Assembly: GCF_018130145.1 (NCBI RefSeq)
Contig: NZ_JAFCMB010000003.1
Location: 558,001 to 622,000, forward strand
Direction of reading: 5' to 3'
Length of the DNA stretch: 64,000 nt
From: Bradyrhizobium sp. AUGA SZCCT0176
Lineage (GTDB): Bacteria > Pseudomonadota > Alphaproteobacteria > Rhizobiales > Xanthobacteraceae
Shown: positions 1-8,790 of the stretch, in pieces
Layout of the letters: the number at the start of each line of letters is the position of its first letter
Numbering within the stretch: the stretch's first letter is position 1
Made by a program: the position numbers and the translations under genes
Notes under the pieces: generated by a model
Databases searched by the model: none
Told to the model about the DNA's origin: nothing
Seen by the model: the letters and a program-made list of their open reading frames with translations, nothing else

Positions 1-462
1 TTTGAGGCCGCCGTCGCGCGCGGCGAGATCACGGTCGAGCAGTTGATGGACGAGAAATACCGCGAAATCGCAGGTACCGATCCGAAGCAATATCTGACCG
101 ACTATGTCGCCTTCACCGACCGCGTGCTGCCTTCCATCCAGGATCCGATCCAGAAGAGCGATCCGCGCATCGTGTTCTGCGTCGCCTGGGCCAAAGGCGG
201 CTATCTGCCGACCCACAATCCGAACTACCGCCTGCCGCAGGGGCCCGACCCCGTCTGGAACAACGCCAATTGCCGCAACCGCCGCCTGTTCAGCGATCGC
301 GCGGTGAAGAAGGTGGCGGCGAACACAAAACCGTTCCTGCTGCAGACCTACCGCCGCGACATGGGCGGCGGCAATTTCGTATTGATGAAAGACCTCTCCT
401 CGCCGATCCACGTGCGCGGCCGCCATTGGGGCGCCTTCCGCATGGGTTTCCGGCAATCCTGA
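1..462 (+). CDS. C-terminal part of a probable methyl-accepting chemotaxis protein (5' end outside window)
   Basis: The frame is open from the first base, so this is the end of a longer gene. The visible 153 residues resemble the cytoplasmic C-terminal sensory extension seen after the signalling domain of some rhizobial chemoreceptors. It contains PTHNPNYRLPQ, a WNNANCRNRRLF segment and a RRDMGGGNFVLMKDLSSPI block, ending RGRHWGAFRMGF. The signalling domain itself would lie upstream and cannot be seen. Assignment rests on the resemblance of this tail, so family is fairly likely but ligand is unknown. Confidence 0.6.
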   Translation, partial: FEAAVARGEITVEQLMDEKYREIAGTDPKQYLTDYVAFTDRVLPSIQDPIQKSDPRIVFCVAWAKGGYLPTHNPNYRLPQGPDPVWNNANCRNRRLFSDRAVKKVAANTKPFLLQTYRRDMGGGNFVLMKDLSSPIHVRGRHWGAFRMGFRQS

Positions 463-579
463 ACGACAGACGTCAAAACGCCTTGCCCGGCGCGCGCTGT
501 CACACCCCTGACATGCGCATTTGAAACTAACGGTGATGCCGTGCATTTCCTTTTGCGCTTCCCTGGGCGGAGTATTCTG

Positions 580-1500
580 ATGACCGAAAAACCAGTCAAT
601 GGCTCGATCCATGATCGCATCCACGCGGAAATGATGGACAGTTTCGACGAGGAACTGGAACTCGAGATCGACGACGACCGCCTCGACGCGCTGACCAACG
701 AATTCGAAAGCCATTCCGCCGAGGAGACCGTCGACCGCCGGCTTTATTTCAAGGAACTGTTCCGCCTGCAGGGCGAACTGGTCAAACTGCAGAGCTGGGT
801 GCAGCACCAGAAGCTGAAAGTGGTTGTCATCTTCGAGGGACGCGATTCTGCCGGCAAGGGCGGCGTCATCAAGCGCATCACGCAGCGGCTGAACCCGCGG
901 GTCTGCCGGGTCGCCGCACTGCCGGCGCCGAACGAGCGCGAACGCACCCAATGGTATTTCCAGCGTTACGTCTCGCATCTGCCGGCCGGCGGCGAGATCG
1001 TGCTGTTCGACCGCAGCTGGTACAACCGCGCGGGCGTCGAGCGGGTGATGGGATTTTGCACCGAAGCCGACGTCGAGGAATTCTTCCGCTCGGTGCCGGA
1101 ATTCGAACGCATGCTGGTGCGTTCCGGCATCATCCTGATCAAATACTGGTTCTCGATCACCGACGAGGTACAGCATCTGCGCTTCACGATGCGGATCCAC
1201 GATCCCCTGAAGCAGTGGAAGCTCAGCCCGATGGACGTGGAAGCGCGCAGCCGCTGGGAGCAGTACACCAAGGCCAAGGAAGCGATGCTGGAGCGCACCC
1301 ATATTGCCGAGGCGCCGTGGCACCTGGTCGAGGCCGTCGACAAGAAGAAGGCGCGGCTGAACTGCATCGCCCATCTGCTTGAACAGATTCCCTACAGCGA
1401 CGTCCAGCAGGATCCCGTCATCCTGCCACCGCGCGTGCGCCATCCGGACTACCAGCGCGGTCCGGTCCCGCCGGAGATGTACGTACCGGCGCGCTACTGA
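580..1500 (+). CDS. ppk2: Polyphosphate kinase 2 (PPK2 family)
   Basis: Cytoplasmic kinase that moves phosphate between inorganic polyphosphate and nucleotides. The protein is 306 residues when started at the ATG at 580, which has GGCGGAG about 8 nt upstream; a GTG at 541 would add 13 residues but lacks a site. A Walker A loop GRDSAGKGG lies near residues 87-95 and a Walker B/lid block LFDRSWYNRAGVE near 142-154, both typical of single-domain PPK2. The N-terminus is acidic. It stands alone between a chemoreceptor tail and a convergent gene. Whether it prefers ADP or GDP cannot be told by eye. Confidence 0.93.
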   Translation: MTEKPVNGSIHDRIHAEMMDSFDEELELEIDDDRLDALTNEFESHSAEETVDRRLYFKELFRLQGELVKLQSWVQHQKLKVVVIFEGRDSAGKGGVIKRITQRLNPRVCRVAALPAPNERERTQWYFQRYVSHLPAGGEIVLFDRSWYNRAGVERVMGFCTEADVEEFFRSVPEFERMLVRSGIILIKYWFSITDEVQHLRFTMRIHDPLKQWKLSPMDVEARSRWEQYTKAKEAMLERTHIAEAPWHLVEAVDKKKARLNCIAHLLEQIPYSDVQQDPVILPPRVRHPDYQRGPVPPEMYVPARY

Positions 1501-1552
1501 GCGCGTACCGCTAATCCGGCAAACCCGCGTCCGGACCACCGCTGGCCGGAAT

Positions 1553-2197
1553 CTAGCGCAGGGCTGCGGGCAATTCGAAGCCCTTGTACTCGCGCAGCAG
1601 CATCGCCTTGAGCACCGGCATTTCCGGCTTGGCGTCGGGCCCGGGCAGCGGATTGCTGTCCGCCTTGATGAAATCCGGTGGCGTCCCCGGCAATTTGTAG
1701 AGATTGAAGCCGTTCCGCCGCACCGCGAAATCGGCCTGCAAATAGCCGTCCGCCATCATGGTGCCGGCAGGCGCGAGGTAGAATCCGTCCTCACGATAGG
1801 GCCCGAGCATCGAAAAGGTCTTCGAGCCTTTCCGGACGCCGCTGAGCTGGCTGCTCAACCTGATCAGCTCGGTTTCGCGGCCGTCGATGTTCACATAGAC
1901 CCGGCGCAGCGGCAGCTCGGCAGCGTCCTGCGTCACCACGCTGACGAGCACGAGCACATGCTTGGCCAGCGCGCGGTGTTCTTCGGGACTGGAAGCCCAG
2001 GAGAAATCCACCGAGGATCCTCTTGCCGCGCCCTTCGGCGCGACCTTCGCCGTGTTGATCGCGGACTTCTCCAGCCGCCCGGTCATGTCTTCGGGCGATA
2101 CCGGGTTCTGCGATCCCGGGCGCTGGGTGAGTTTTTGCGCGGACGCCGGCTGCGACAGCACCAACGCCAGCAGGAGGAACAGAAACCTTTGCATCAC
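1553..2197 (-). CDS. Secreted hypothetical protein
   Basis: Protein of 214 residues with a clear signal peptide: a hydrophobic LFLLLALVLS core followed by PASAQ, a good signal peptidase I site near residue 21. The mature part is hydrophilic with a mixed alpha/beta look and no cysteine. No family was recognised. It lies 18 bp downstream of the ymdB-like gene on the same strand and may be co-transcribed with it. Export to the periplasm is a safe inference; function is unknown. Two adjacent ATG codons at the start (2197 and 2194) are equally possible. Confidence 0.75.
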   Translation of the reverse strand: MMQRFLFLLLALVLSQPASAQKLTQRPGSQNPVSPEDMTGRLEKSAINTAKVAPKGAARGSSVDFSWASSPEEHRALAKHVLVLVSVVTQDAAELPLRRVYVNIDGRETELIRLSSQLSGVRKGSKTFSMLGPYREDGFYLAPAGTMMADGYLQADFAVRRNGFNLYKLPGTPPDFIKADSNPLPGPDAKPEMPVLKAMLLREYKGFELPAALR

Positions 2198-2215
2198 ACC
2201 TTCTCGTAAGCCGGT

Positions 2216-3043
2216 TCAGTGGCCGGTCCAAAATCCGGGCACCGCCGGCTCCAGCCTGCCGCCCGCCCGCACCGGCGCAATTCGCAGCGCCAGCCCGGTG
2301 GCATCGTCGGTTTCGACCGCGACGCCGCTTAGTGTCGCCACACCGAACGCCGGTTCGAAACGACCCGAGGGAATGCCGGTGACGAAGCGGTGCAGCGGCT
2401 CTTCCTTCTGCATGCCGATGATCGAATCGTAATCGCCGGTCATGCCGGCGTCGCTCATATAGGCGGTGCCGCCGGGCAGCACCTGATGATCGGCGGTGGG
2501 CACATGGGTATGGGTGCCGACCACGAGGCTGGCGCGGCCGTCGCAGAAAAATCCCATGCCCTGCTTCTCGCTGGTCGCCTCGCCGTGGAAATCGACCACG
2601 ATGGCGTCGGCCGCTTCGCGCAGCGGACAGGCGTCGAGCTCCTTGCCGACCGCGTTGAAGGGATCGTTGAGCGGCTCCATGAAGACGCGGCCCATCGCAT
2701 TGATGACCAGCGCGCGCTTGCCGTTCTTGGTGTCGATCAGCGCGGCGCCGCGGCCCGGCGTATGGCGCGGAAAGTTCAGGGGGCGGATCAGGCGCGGCGC
2801 GCGCTCGATGAACACCAGCGCCTCCTTCTGATTCCAGGCGTGGTTGCCGAGCGTGACCGCATCCGCACCGGCGTCGAGGAAATCCTGATAGATCGCCTCG
2901 GTGATCCCGAAGCCGCCGGCCGCGTTCTCGCCGTTGACGATGACGAGATCGAGCGACCAGTCTCTGACCATGCCGGGGAGATGCTCGGAAATGGCGGTGC
3001 GGCCGGTCTTGCCGACGACGTCACCGATGAAGAGGATGCGCAA
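2216..3043 (-). CDS. YmdB-family metallophosphoesterase
   Basis: Member of the TIGR00282/YmdB family of calcineurin-like phosphodiesterases; characterised homologues hydrolyse 2',3'-cyclic mononucleotides and have been linked to cyclic dinucleotide turnover. The 275-residue length is normal. Metal ligands are visible in order: GDVVG (D8), NGEN (E39, N40), LGNH (N67, H68), DFHGE (H153) and GTHTH (H178, H180). It is separated by only 3 bp from the stop of the upstream formyltetrahydrofolate cyclo-ligase gene, so the two form an operon, a pairing common in alphaproteobacteria. The in vivo substrate is not known. Confidence 0.92.
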   Translation of the reverse strand: MRILFIGDVVGKTGRTAISEHLPGMVRDWSLDLVIVNGENAAGGFGITEAIYQDFLDAGADAVTLGNHAWNQKEALVFIERAPRLIRPLNFPRHTPGRGAALIDTKNGKRALVINAMGRVFMEPLNDPFNAVGKELDACPLREAADAIVVDFHGEATSEKQGMGFFCDGRASLVVGTHTHVPTADHQVLPGGTAYMSDAGMTGDYDSIIGMQKEEPLHRFVTGIPSGRFEPAFGVATLSGVAVETDDATGLALRIAPVRAGGRLEPAVPGFWTGH

Positions 3044-3046
3044 AAT

Positions 3047-3622
3047 TCAGCTCCGGAAATCGAACACTTTCTTTTCCGTTAGCACAAAATCCAGCGCCAC
3101 GTCGTGCGGCTGGGCCGGAACCGCCTTTATTTGCTGCACGGCAAACGCAGCACCGACGGCGACAATGGCTTTCGCCTTTCGCAAATGCTCCAGCGTGAAA
3201 TCGTAATGTCCGGCGCCATAGCCGATCCGGTGCCCCGCGGCGTCGAACGCCGCCAGCGGCACCAGCATGATATCGGGAATGAGTTCAGCGGCCGCCGGCG
3301 ACGGTTCGAGAATGCCGAGCGGCCCTAACATCAGCCGGTCGTTGGGGGACCACGCCCGGAACGCCAGCGACTTGCCGCGCGCCATCACGGCCGGCAGCGC
3401 CAGCCTGGCGCCCGCTTCCGCGAGCTTGCGCATCAACGGCGCCGGGTCGATCTCGCTGCGGATCGGCGAATAGCCGGAGACAACCATTCCGGGCGCGATC
3501 TCGAACGGCAGTTTACGCTTGGCGAGGGCTTGCGCCGCGTCGGCGCGCTGCTCGTCGCTCAATGCATCGCGCTTTGCCAAAGCGGCAGCGCGAAGTTCTG
3601 CTTTCGAAGCACTTGCCGTCAT
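3047..3622 (-). CDS. 5-formyltetrahydrofolate cyclo-ligase
   Basis: ATP-dependent enzyme converting 5-formyl-THF to 5,10-methenyl-THF, returning folate to the one-carbon pool. The family signature region reads YGAGHYD near the C-terminus, and the N-terminus starts with a helix followed by a basic AKRDAL block as usual. The ATG at 3622 gives 191 residues, the usual size; an upstream ATG at 3646 would add eight residues. It lies directly downstream of the 6S RNA gene, the arrangement known from E. coli ssrS-ygfA and from many alphaproteobacteria, and is probably co-transcribed with the RNA. Confidence 0.9.
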   Translation of the reverse strand: MTASASKAELRAAALAKRDALSDEQRADAAQALAKRKLPFEIAPGMVVSGYSPIRSEIDPAPLMRKLAEAGARLALPAVMARGKSLAFRAWSPNDRLMLGPLGILEPSPAAAELIPDIMLVPLAAFDAAGHRIGYGAGHYDFTLEHLRKAKAIVAVGAAFAVQQIKAVPAQPHDVALDFVLTEKKVFDFRS

Positions 3623-3739
3623 GCAGCGTTCTGTTCCGCCGAACATCGCCCGCGAAGACGGACGAAGCGAAAGTTGCAGGGCCTAGGTGGTGAAGCCGGT
3701 AGAGTAAAAGCTCGACGCAAAAATCAACCGAAACAAAAG

Positions 3740-3902
3740 TGCGAAGCCGTAATGGCCGTTGAAGCGCTCGATCCCGGAGTTCCCTACGAAAGTAGGTGGG
3801 CACCATATGACCGGATCCACGGACCCGGCCAGGGACAGTTCCCGGAAGGATCGATAAGGCCCCGGGGATATATGGCTTCTGACGCGCAACACAGCTTCGC
3901 CC
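3740..3902 (-). ncRNA. ssrS: 6S RNA
   Basis: Small RNA that binds the housekeeping RNA polymerase by imitating an open promoter. The minus-strand transcript folds into the 6S shape. The closing stem pairs GCGAAGCTGT (3891-3900) with ACGGCTTCGC (3741-3750), ten pairs with one G-U. An inner stem pairs TCGATCC with GGATCGA. A small CCTAC/GTAGG hairpin sits in the 3' side of the central bubble. A terminal hairpin GGCCGGGTCC/GGATCCGGTC caps it. Length near 160 nt and position just upstream of the formyltetrahydrofolate cyclo-ligase gene both match. No convincing protein is encoded here. Exact ends are estimates. Confidence 0.85.
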
Positions 3903-3952
3903 TGCCAATGTAGCTACGATGCGGCCAAACCGCCAGCGTTAAGCGTGAGTTT

Positions 3953-4396
3953 TCAGCGTTTTCCGGGATCGCCATCGGACATAAGGTAAAAGCCCTTCGA
4001 CGTAATCAGCCATTTGCCATCGATGCAGTGCCAAGTCAGATAATCCACGAATTCCATCGTAGCGATCTGCACGCGCGCCTTCACGAAGGCCATATCCGCG
4101 GAAGCAAAATCCATCTGCAGGATCTCATCGGCGCGAGCGGCGCCAAGCGACTTCGGCGATTGGCGCTTATCGAGGACGTTTTTGTAGGTCTCCATCGACC
4201 ACGACATCATCTGCCCGTCGCGAAATCCGTGAAGGTGGGCGGTGGATCGAAAGACCTCAAGGAGGTGCGACGTGTCGCAATCGTACATAAGGTCGAAATA
4301 TTTCTGCACGGCCTGAGTCAGGCTGGTTCGGCTAGCAGGGCTCACGGCGGGCGCGGTCAACTCTTGAAAAACCACGCCTTGAGAAGTTGGGGTCAT
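3953..4396 (-). CDS. NTF2-like (lumazine-binding-2 type) protein
   Basis: Protein of 147 residues with the pattern of the nuclear transport factor 2 superfamily, nearest in feel to the lumazine-binding-like group: KYFDLMYDCDTSHLLEVF near the start, then FVDYLTWHCIDGKWLITSKG near the end. Such folds serve as small-molecule binding proteins or enzymes; no catalytic residue assignment is safe. The ATG at 4396 has GGAGG 6 nt upstream; a longer frame to 4438 has no such site. It lies 137 bp downstream of a LysR gene on the same strand and is a likely target of it. The pair separates 6S RNA from zapA. Confidence 0.72.
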   Translation of the reverse strand: MTPTSQGVVFQELTAPAVSPASRTSLTQAVQKYFDLMYDCDTSHLLEVFRSTAHLHGFRDGQMMSWSMETYKNVLDKRQSPKSLGAARADEILQMDFASADMAFVKARVQIATMEFVDYLTWHCIDGKWLITSKGFYLMSDGDPGKR

Positions 4397-4533
4397 CGAA
4401 GCCTCCGTTTGACGGATGAACAGGACCAGCCGCCGCACCTGAGGTCAGGGCATTTCAACTGGCCCGCTTCCGTTACGCCGGCGGCACGACCGGTAGCAAA
4501 TTCATAATATGTAGTTCCAATATTCCATATCGG

Positions 4534-5427
4534 TCACTTCGCGATGACGAGCGAAAGCGCCTGCTCGATGTCATCAAGCGGTCGAGACAACCGTCCCAAT
4601 TGAAGCCGGCGAATGAACCATGTCGAGACCGCAGGCTGAAAGTCGGGGACATGAAATGTCTTGATCTTTCGCTTGCCCGCAACCGCATTCAATTGGCTCA
4701 CGGGCAACAGCCCAAAGCCAGCGCCGCGCGCGACGACCGATAGCTGCAGATCCTTGCTGAAAGCTTCGACGATCACCTTCGGCGGCCCGGCGCCCTCGCG
4801 CTCAAGCGCCTGTGTCAGGGCCGTGCGATAGCCGCAGCCTTCCGGCTGAATCACCCAGCCGATTTCATTCATCGCCCGCAGCGAGCGCCAGCGCGTCGGC
4901 GAAAGATTGGCAGCACCCATGATTCGTACCTGCTCCTTGCCAAGTCGGCGCGCCGGAAGTTCGCTTCTTGGCTTGCCCTCGGTGAGCAGCGAAATCACTG
5001 CAGCGTCGAGAGCTCCGCTATGCAATCGCTCGATCAAGGCTCCGGCCCAGTCGATGGAAATCTGGAGGGTGAGATCCGGAAACGTGGATCGCAACAAATC
5101 CAGCGGGCGTTCTGCGACAAGCTCAGCCAGCACGTGAGCGGCACCGATACGCAACACGCCGCTCGGTGCCGCCGCGGGCGAGAGAGCCTCGGAAAACGCG
5201 TCCGTCGCACGGAGGACACGTTGCCCATGCTCAAGCGCGACCCGACCATCGTGCGTCAGAATCAGGGGCTTGGTCTGTCGGTCAAACAACGTCGCGCCGA
5301 GATCGAGCTCAAGCCGCTGAACCAGCCGCGACACCGCAGACTGCGTCATATGCAACTGTCTGGCGGCGCCCTGGATCGACCCGACCCGCGCCACCGTCAC
5401 AAATGTACGAATCTCGTTCAGGTTCAC
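4534..5427 (-). CDS. LysR family transcriptional regulator
   Basis: DNA-binding regulator of 297 residues, the usual LysR length. The N-terminal winged helix-turn-helix is clear: FVTVARVGSIQGAARQLHM, then TQSAVSRLVQRLE, with LFDRQTKPLILTHDG at the wing (residues about 1-62). The rest is a periplasmic-binding-protein-like effector domain. The inducer is unknown. It precedes the NTF2-like gene on the same strand and probably regulates it. The two genes look like an insertion into an otherwise conserved zapA-ssrS-cyclo-ligase neighbourhood. Confidence 0.88.
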   Translation of the reverse strand: MNLNEIRTFVTVARVGSIQGAARQLHMTQSAVSRLVQRLELDLGATLFDRQTKPLILTHDGRVALEHGQRVLRATDAFSEALSPAAAPSGVLRIGAAHVLAELVAERPLDLLRSTFPDLTLQISIDWAGALIERLHSGALDAAVISLLTEGKPRSELPARRLGKEQVRIMGAANLSPTRWRSLRAMNEIGWVIQPEGCGYRTALTQALEREGAGPPKVIVEAFSKDLQLSVVARGAGFGLLPVSQLNAVAGKRKIKTFHVPDFQPAVSTWFIRRLQLGRLSRPLDDIEQALSLVIAK

Positions 5428-5558
5428 GAAAGCCTCCCGTCACGAACATTCCATTTCGGTAACATCTCCGGCAATGACTTGCAAAAACCGAATGGAGGAC
5501 GGGATGCGGCATTGCGAACCAGCGGGTCGCGTGAATGCGCGCCTGACGACAGGCTCCG

Positions 5559-5600
5559 CGAAGCAATCCATGGGTCATCAAGACAGGATGGGTTGCTTCG
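5559..5600. repeat. Short palindromic repeat (CGAAGCAATCCAT type)
   Basis: Inverted arms CGAAGCAATCCAT and ATGGGTTGCTTCG are separated by 16 nt, with one mismatch. The same arm sequence recurs at 24790-24834, so this is a dispersed palindromic element rather than a unique terminator. It lies between the LysR gene and zapA. Confidence 0.7.
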
Positions 5601-5647
5601 TCGTTGTGCTCCCCGCAAAGGCGGATAAGCCTGCGGCGGGCAACGTC

Positions 5648-6031
5648 CTACCCGATCGCGACGCCGCCGCCGATGGTGCGGTTCAGCATCTGCGTGGTCT
5701 TTTCGATGCGGTCGGCTGCGGCATTGAGCGCGTTGGCGACCGCGGTCTGCGTCGTTCGGGCGCGATCGGTGGCTGCGACGCGCACATTGCGCAAGGCGTC
5801 GAGTTCTTCCTCGAGCGCACGGATACGCTGGTTGGCGTCGAGCAGTTCGTCGCACACGGTGAGCGCCGCCATCACGGTAAGCCGCGCATCGCCGATCTCG
5901 CCGAACTTGCCGCGCAGCGATTCGACGCGCGCTTCGAGGTTCTCGGCGAGCTTGAGCAGACGCACTTCCTGCCCTTCCTCGCAGGCCATGCGGTACTGCC
6001 GGCCGTTGATGGTGACGTTGATGTGGCTCAT
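5648..6031 (-). CDS. zapA: Cell division protein ZapA
   Basis: Small cytoplasmic protein that bundles FtsZ filaments at the division ring. The 127 residues begin with the family pattern INVTINGRQYRMACEEGQE, followed by helix ENLEARVESLR and the VMAALTVCDELLDANQRI segment that leads into the long coiled coil. The start codon overlaps the stop of the upstream gene (ATGA), so translation is coupled. In many alphaproteobacteria zapA lies immediately upstream of 6S RNA; here about 1.7 kb containing a LysR/NTF2-like pair intervenes. Confidence 0.92.
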   Translation of the reverse strand: MSHINVTINGRQYRMACEEGQEVRLLKLAENLEARVESLRGKFGEIGDARLTVMAALTVCDELLDANQRIRALEEELDALRNVRVAATDRARTTQTAVANALNAAADRIEKTTQMLNRTIGGGVAIG

Positions 6032-6348
6032 GAGCTTTCTCCGGCGTCCAGCACGGCGCGGATGGTGCCGATCGCGGCGTCGAGTTTTTCCGATATCTCG
6101 CGGTTGGTGCGCTCCAGCCGCCGGGTCTTCACCAGCGAGCCGTCGAGTTCGTCGGCCAGGCGCGAGCGGTCGGCGCCGAGTGCCTGGATCCGGCTCGCGA
6201 GTTCATTCTCGTCACGGTCGGCATCGCGCCGCCGCTCGGCCGCAGCTTCCAGCGCATCGAGCGCCGCCATCAGCCGCCGGGTTGCAGCGTCGATGTCGGC
6301 AAAGGCGAGCTCGGGGTTGCCGGCCCCGTTGGCGGGACGATCGCTCAT
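6028..6348 (-). CDS. DUF4164-type coiled-coil protein, partner gene of zapA
   Basis: Protein of 106 residues, almost entirely helical with heptad-like spacing from about residue 20 to the end, as in the DUF4164 family that regularly accompanies zapA in Rhizobiales. No catalytic motif is present. Its last codons overlap the zapA start by 4 nt, so both are made from one message. A role in division or in stabilising ZapA is an inference from position only. The ATG at 6348 is preferred; the frame extends 14 codons further upstream without a convincing ribosome site. Confidence 0.7.
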   Translation of the reverse strand: MSDRPANGAGNPELAFADIDAATRRLMAALDALEAAAERRRDADRDENELASRIQALGADRSRLADELDGSLVKTRRLERTNREISEKLDAAIGTIRAVLDAGESS

Positions 6349-6470
6349 GAGAGACAGCGCGCACCTTCGGTTAAGCCGGCCGCACAGCAAAATCTGCGGT
6401 TCGGCAAGCGGTTAGGCCGCTAAATTTACGTGGCAAGCGAGGACAGCGCAACGCCCGCGCGAAGCTATGC

Positions 6471-6510
6471 ACCGGTAGATCGGGACGACCGGTCATCCCG
6501 ATCTACCGGT
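6471..6510. repeat. Perfect inverted repeat upstream of tkt
   Basis: Two perfect 15-nt arms beginning ACCGGTAGATC are separated by a 10-nt loop. It lies in the 376-bp gap between the divergent DUF4164/zapA and tkt transcription units and would form a very stable hairpin in either strand. No run of T follows, so a terminator is unlikely; it may be another dispersed repeat or a regulatory structure. Confidence 0.65.
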
Positions 6511-6519
6511 CTTGTCTGA

Positions 6520-6564
6520 GCATGACCTCTTCGGAAAACCGGTCTCCACTTTTCCGGGTCATGC
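6520..6564. repeat. Dispersed palindromic element (GCATGACC type)
   Basis: Outer arms GCATGACC/GGTCATGC and inner arms CGGAAAA/TTTTCCG frame the core ACCGGTCTCCAC. A degenerate relative lies at 22236-22282. This layout is typical of small palindromic elements repeated many times in Bradyrhizobium genomes. The remaining bases up to 6724 hold the probable tkt promoter region but no element I can define. Confidence 0.65.
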
Positions 6565-6724
6565 ATTAAGCAACCTTTCGCACCGGATTGGCGTTTCCTT
6601 GCCTTGGACTCCGGGATTTGAGGTGCTATCCAGCCCAGACTTCCCTAGGCCAAAGCCCTCGTATTGCGGCCCTTCCCGGTACGCACCCCGCAACCAAGCA
6701 CCTCATTTCAGGCGGATTTTCATC

Positions 6725-8707
6725 ATGACGCAGGTCGATCATTCCCGTATGGCCAATGCGATCCGTGGCCTCGCCATGGATGCCGTCGAGAAGGCGAAAT
6801 CCGGCCATCCCGGCCTGCCGATGGGCGCCGCCGACATCGCGACCGTGCTGTTCACCCAGTTCCTGAAATTCGATGCCGCCGAGCCAAAGTGGCCGGACCG
6901 CGACCGTTTCGTTCTCTCGGCCGGGCACGGCTCGATGCTGCTGTATGCGTTGCTGTACCTGACCGGCAACAAGGACATGACGCTCGACCAGATCAAGAAT
7001 TTCCGCGCATTGGGATCGCTGACGCCGGGTCACCCCGAGAACTTCCACACCAAGGGTATCGAGACCACGACGGGTCCGCTCGGCCAGGGCATCGCAACGT
7101 CGGTCGGCATGGCGCTGGCGGAGAAGATGCTCGCCGCCGAGTTCGGCAAGAAGGTGGTCGGCCATCACACCTATGTGCTCGCCTCCGACGGCGACCTGAT
7201 GGAAGGCGTGTCGCAGGAAGCGATCGCGATGGCCGGTCACTGGAAGCTCAACAAGCTGATCGTGCTGTATGACGACAACGGCATTTCGATCGACGGCCCG
7301 ACCTCGATCGCCGATTCCGTCGACCAGGTGAAGCGCTTCAAGTCGGCCGGCTGGGCCGCCGAACTGATCGACGGCCATGATCCGAAGGCGATCGCAGCCG
7401 CCATCACCCGTGCCCAGAAGTCCAACAAGCCGTCGATGATCGCCTGCAAGACCACCATCGGCTTCGGCGCACCGACTCGCGCCGGCACTGCAAAAGCCCA
7501 TGGCGAGGCGCTCGGCGCCGAAGAACTGAAGGGCGCCAAGGAAAAGCTCGGCATCTCGCTCGAGCCGTTCTCGGTGCCCGACGACGTCCTGAAGGCGTGG
7601 CGCGCCGCCGGCAGCCGAGGCGCCGCTGCGCGCCAGGAATGGGAAGGCGTGTTCGGCGAACTGGGTCCGCGCAAGCGCGCCGAATTCGAGCGCCGGCTGC
7701 GCCATGAGCGCCCGGCCTCGCTCGCCAAGGCGCTGCGCGACCACAAGAAGAAGCTGCTCGAGACGCCGCAGAACGTCGCGACCCGGAAATCCTCGGAATC
7801 GGCGATCGAGGCAATCGCCGGCGCAATGCCGATGGAATTCCTCGCCGGCTCGGCCGATCTGACCGGCTCCAACAACAACAAGGCAAAATCGGCTGTCGCG
7901 TTTTCCGCCAAGACGCCGAAGGGCCGCTTCATCCATTACGGCATCCGCGAGCACGGCATGGCCGCGGCCATGAACGGCGTCTTCCTGCATGGCGGTTTTG
8001 CGCCCAATGGCGCCACCTTCCTGGTGTTCACCGATTACGCGCGGCCGGCAATGCGGCTCGCGGCGCTGATGGGCGCGGGCGTCGTCTATGTCATGACTCA
8101 TGATTCGATCGGGCTGGGCGAAGACGGACCGACGCATCAGCCGGTCGAGCATCTGGCGGCGCTGCGGGCTATTCCCAACATGCGCGTGTTCCGGCCCTGT
8201 GACGCCGTCGAGGTCACCGAATGCTGGGAGCTCGCGCTCAACCGCATCGACGGCCCGACCGTGCTGGCGCTGACGCGCCAGAACCTGCCGCAATTGCGCA
8301 CGACCGCGCCGAACGACAATCCCTGCAGCCACGGCGCCTATGAACTGGTCGCCGCCCAGGGCGAGGCAAAGGTTTCGCTGTTCGCCTCCGGATCCGAGGT
8401 CGAGATCGCGGTCGCCGCCCAGAAGCAGTTGGCCGAACGCGGCATCGCGTCGCGGGTGGTTTCGGTGCCCTCGCTCGAATTGCTGCTGGCGCAGCCGGCG
8501 GACCGCCAGAAGGCCGTTATCGGCAACGCGCCGGTCAAGATCGCGATCGAGGCCGCGGTGCGCTGGGGCTGGGACGCCGTGATTGGCCAGGATGGTGAAT
8601 TCATTGGCATGCACGGCTTCGGCGCCAGCGCGCCCGCCAAGGACCTTTACAAGCACTTCGGGATTACCGCCGAGGCTGCGGTTAACGCTGCCCTGAAGCG
8701 CCTCTAG
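6725..8707 (+). CDS. tkt: Transketolase
   Basis: Thiamine-diphosphate enzyme of the pentose phosphate pathway and Calvin cycle, moving two-carbon units between sugar phosphates. The 660-residue length fits. Visible motifs are [14 protein letters not shown] near the N-terminus, [18 protein letters not shown], the diphosphate/metal site [13 protein letters not shown], and the central [16 protein letters not shown] block of the pyrimidine domain. The ATG at 6725 ([16 protein letters not shown]) has AGGCGG upstream; the frame is open further upstream but that part is not protein-like. It heads a run of glycolytic/Calvin genes on the same strand. Confidence 0.96.
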   Translation: MTQVDHSRMANAIRGLAMDAVEKAKSGHPGLPMGAADIATVLFTQFLKFDAAEPKWPDRDRFVLSAGHGSMLLYALLYLTGNKDMTLDQIKNFRALGSLTPGHPENFHTKGIETTTGPLGQGIATSVGMALAEKMLAAEFGKKVVGHHTYVLASDGDLMEGVSQEAIAMAGHWKLNKLIVLYDDNGISIDGPTSIADSVDQVKRFKSAGWAAELIDGHDPKAIAAAITRAQKSNKPSMIACKTTIGFGAPTRAGTAKAHGEALGAEELKGAKEKLGISLEPFSVPDDVLKAWRAAGSRGAAARQEWEGVFGELGPRKRAEFERRLRHERPASLAKALRDHKKKLLETPQNVATRKSSESAIEAIAGAMPMEFLAGSADLTGSNNNKAKSAVAFSAKTPKGRFIHYGIREHGMAAAMNGVFLHGGFAPNGATFLVFTDYARPAMRLAALMGAGVVYVMTHDSIGLGEDGPTHQPVEHLAALRAIPNMRVFRPCDAVEVTECWELALNRIDGPTVLALTRQNLPQLRTTAPNDNPCSHGAYELVAAQGEAKVSLFASGSEVEIAVAAQKQLAERGIASRVVSVPSLELLLAQPADRQKAVIGNAPVKIAIEAAVRWGWDAVIGQDGEFIGMHGFGASAPAKDLYKHFGITAEAAVNAALKRL

Positions 8708-8790
8708 AACCTTGTCGGTTCTGATTGAATCAGAACCGAAGCTCTAGACTCTTGTTTTGACGCGTTTTCCTTCGCTCGAAAACGCACTAT
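8708..8790. repeat. Composite palindromic repeat downstream of tkt
   Basis: The stretch holds a palindrome GGTTCTGATT/AATCAGAACC at 8716-8736 and a segment GACGCGTTTTCC...GAAAACGC at 8759-8784, related to the elements at 48112-48165 and 50646-50689. The first hairpin could help end tkt transcription, but the family resemblance marks the whole as dispersed repeat DNA. Confidence 0.55.

Noticed and set aside
3513..3913. Overlapping reading frames on both strands between the cyclo-ligase and NTF2-like genes
   Set aside because: They coincide with the folded 6S RNA and with the cyclo-ligase start region and show no protein-like pattern.
6512..6724. N-terminal extension of transketolase by about 71 codons
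   Set aside because: The extension runs through a palindromic repeat and promoter region; the ATG at 6725 gives the standard N-terminus with a ribosome site.
6626..8656. Very long minus-strand frame opposite transketolase
   Set aside because: It is a shadow of GC-rich codon use in tkt and resembles no protein. The same applies to long antisense frames opposite gap, the RND pump, the ABC exporter and the EAL gene.
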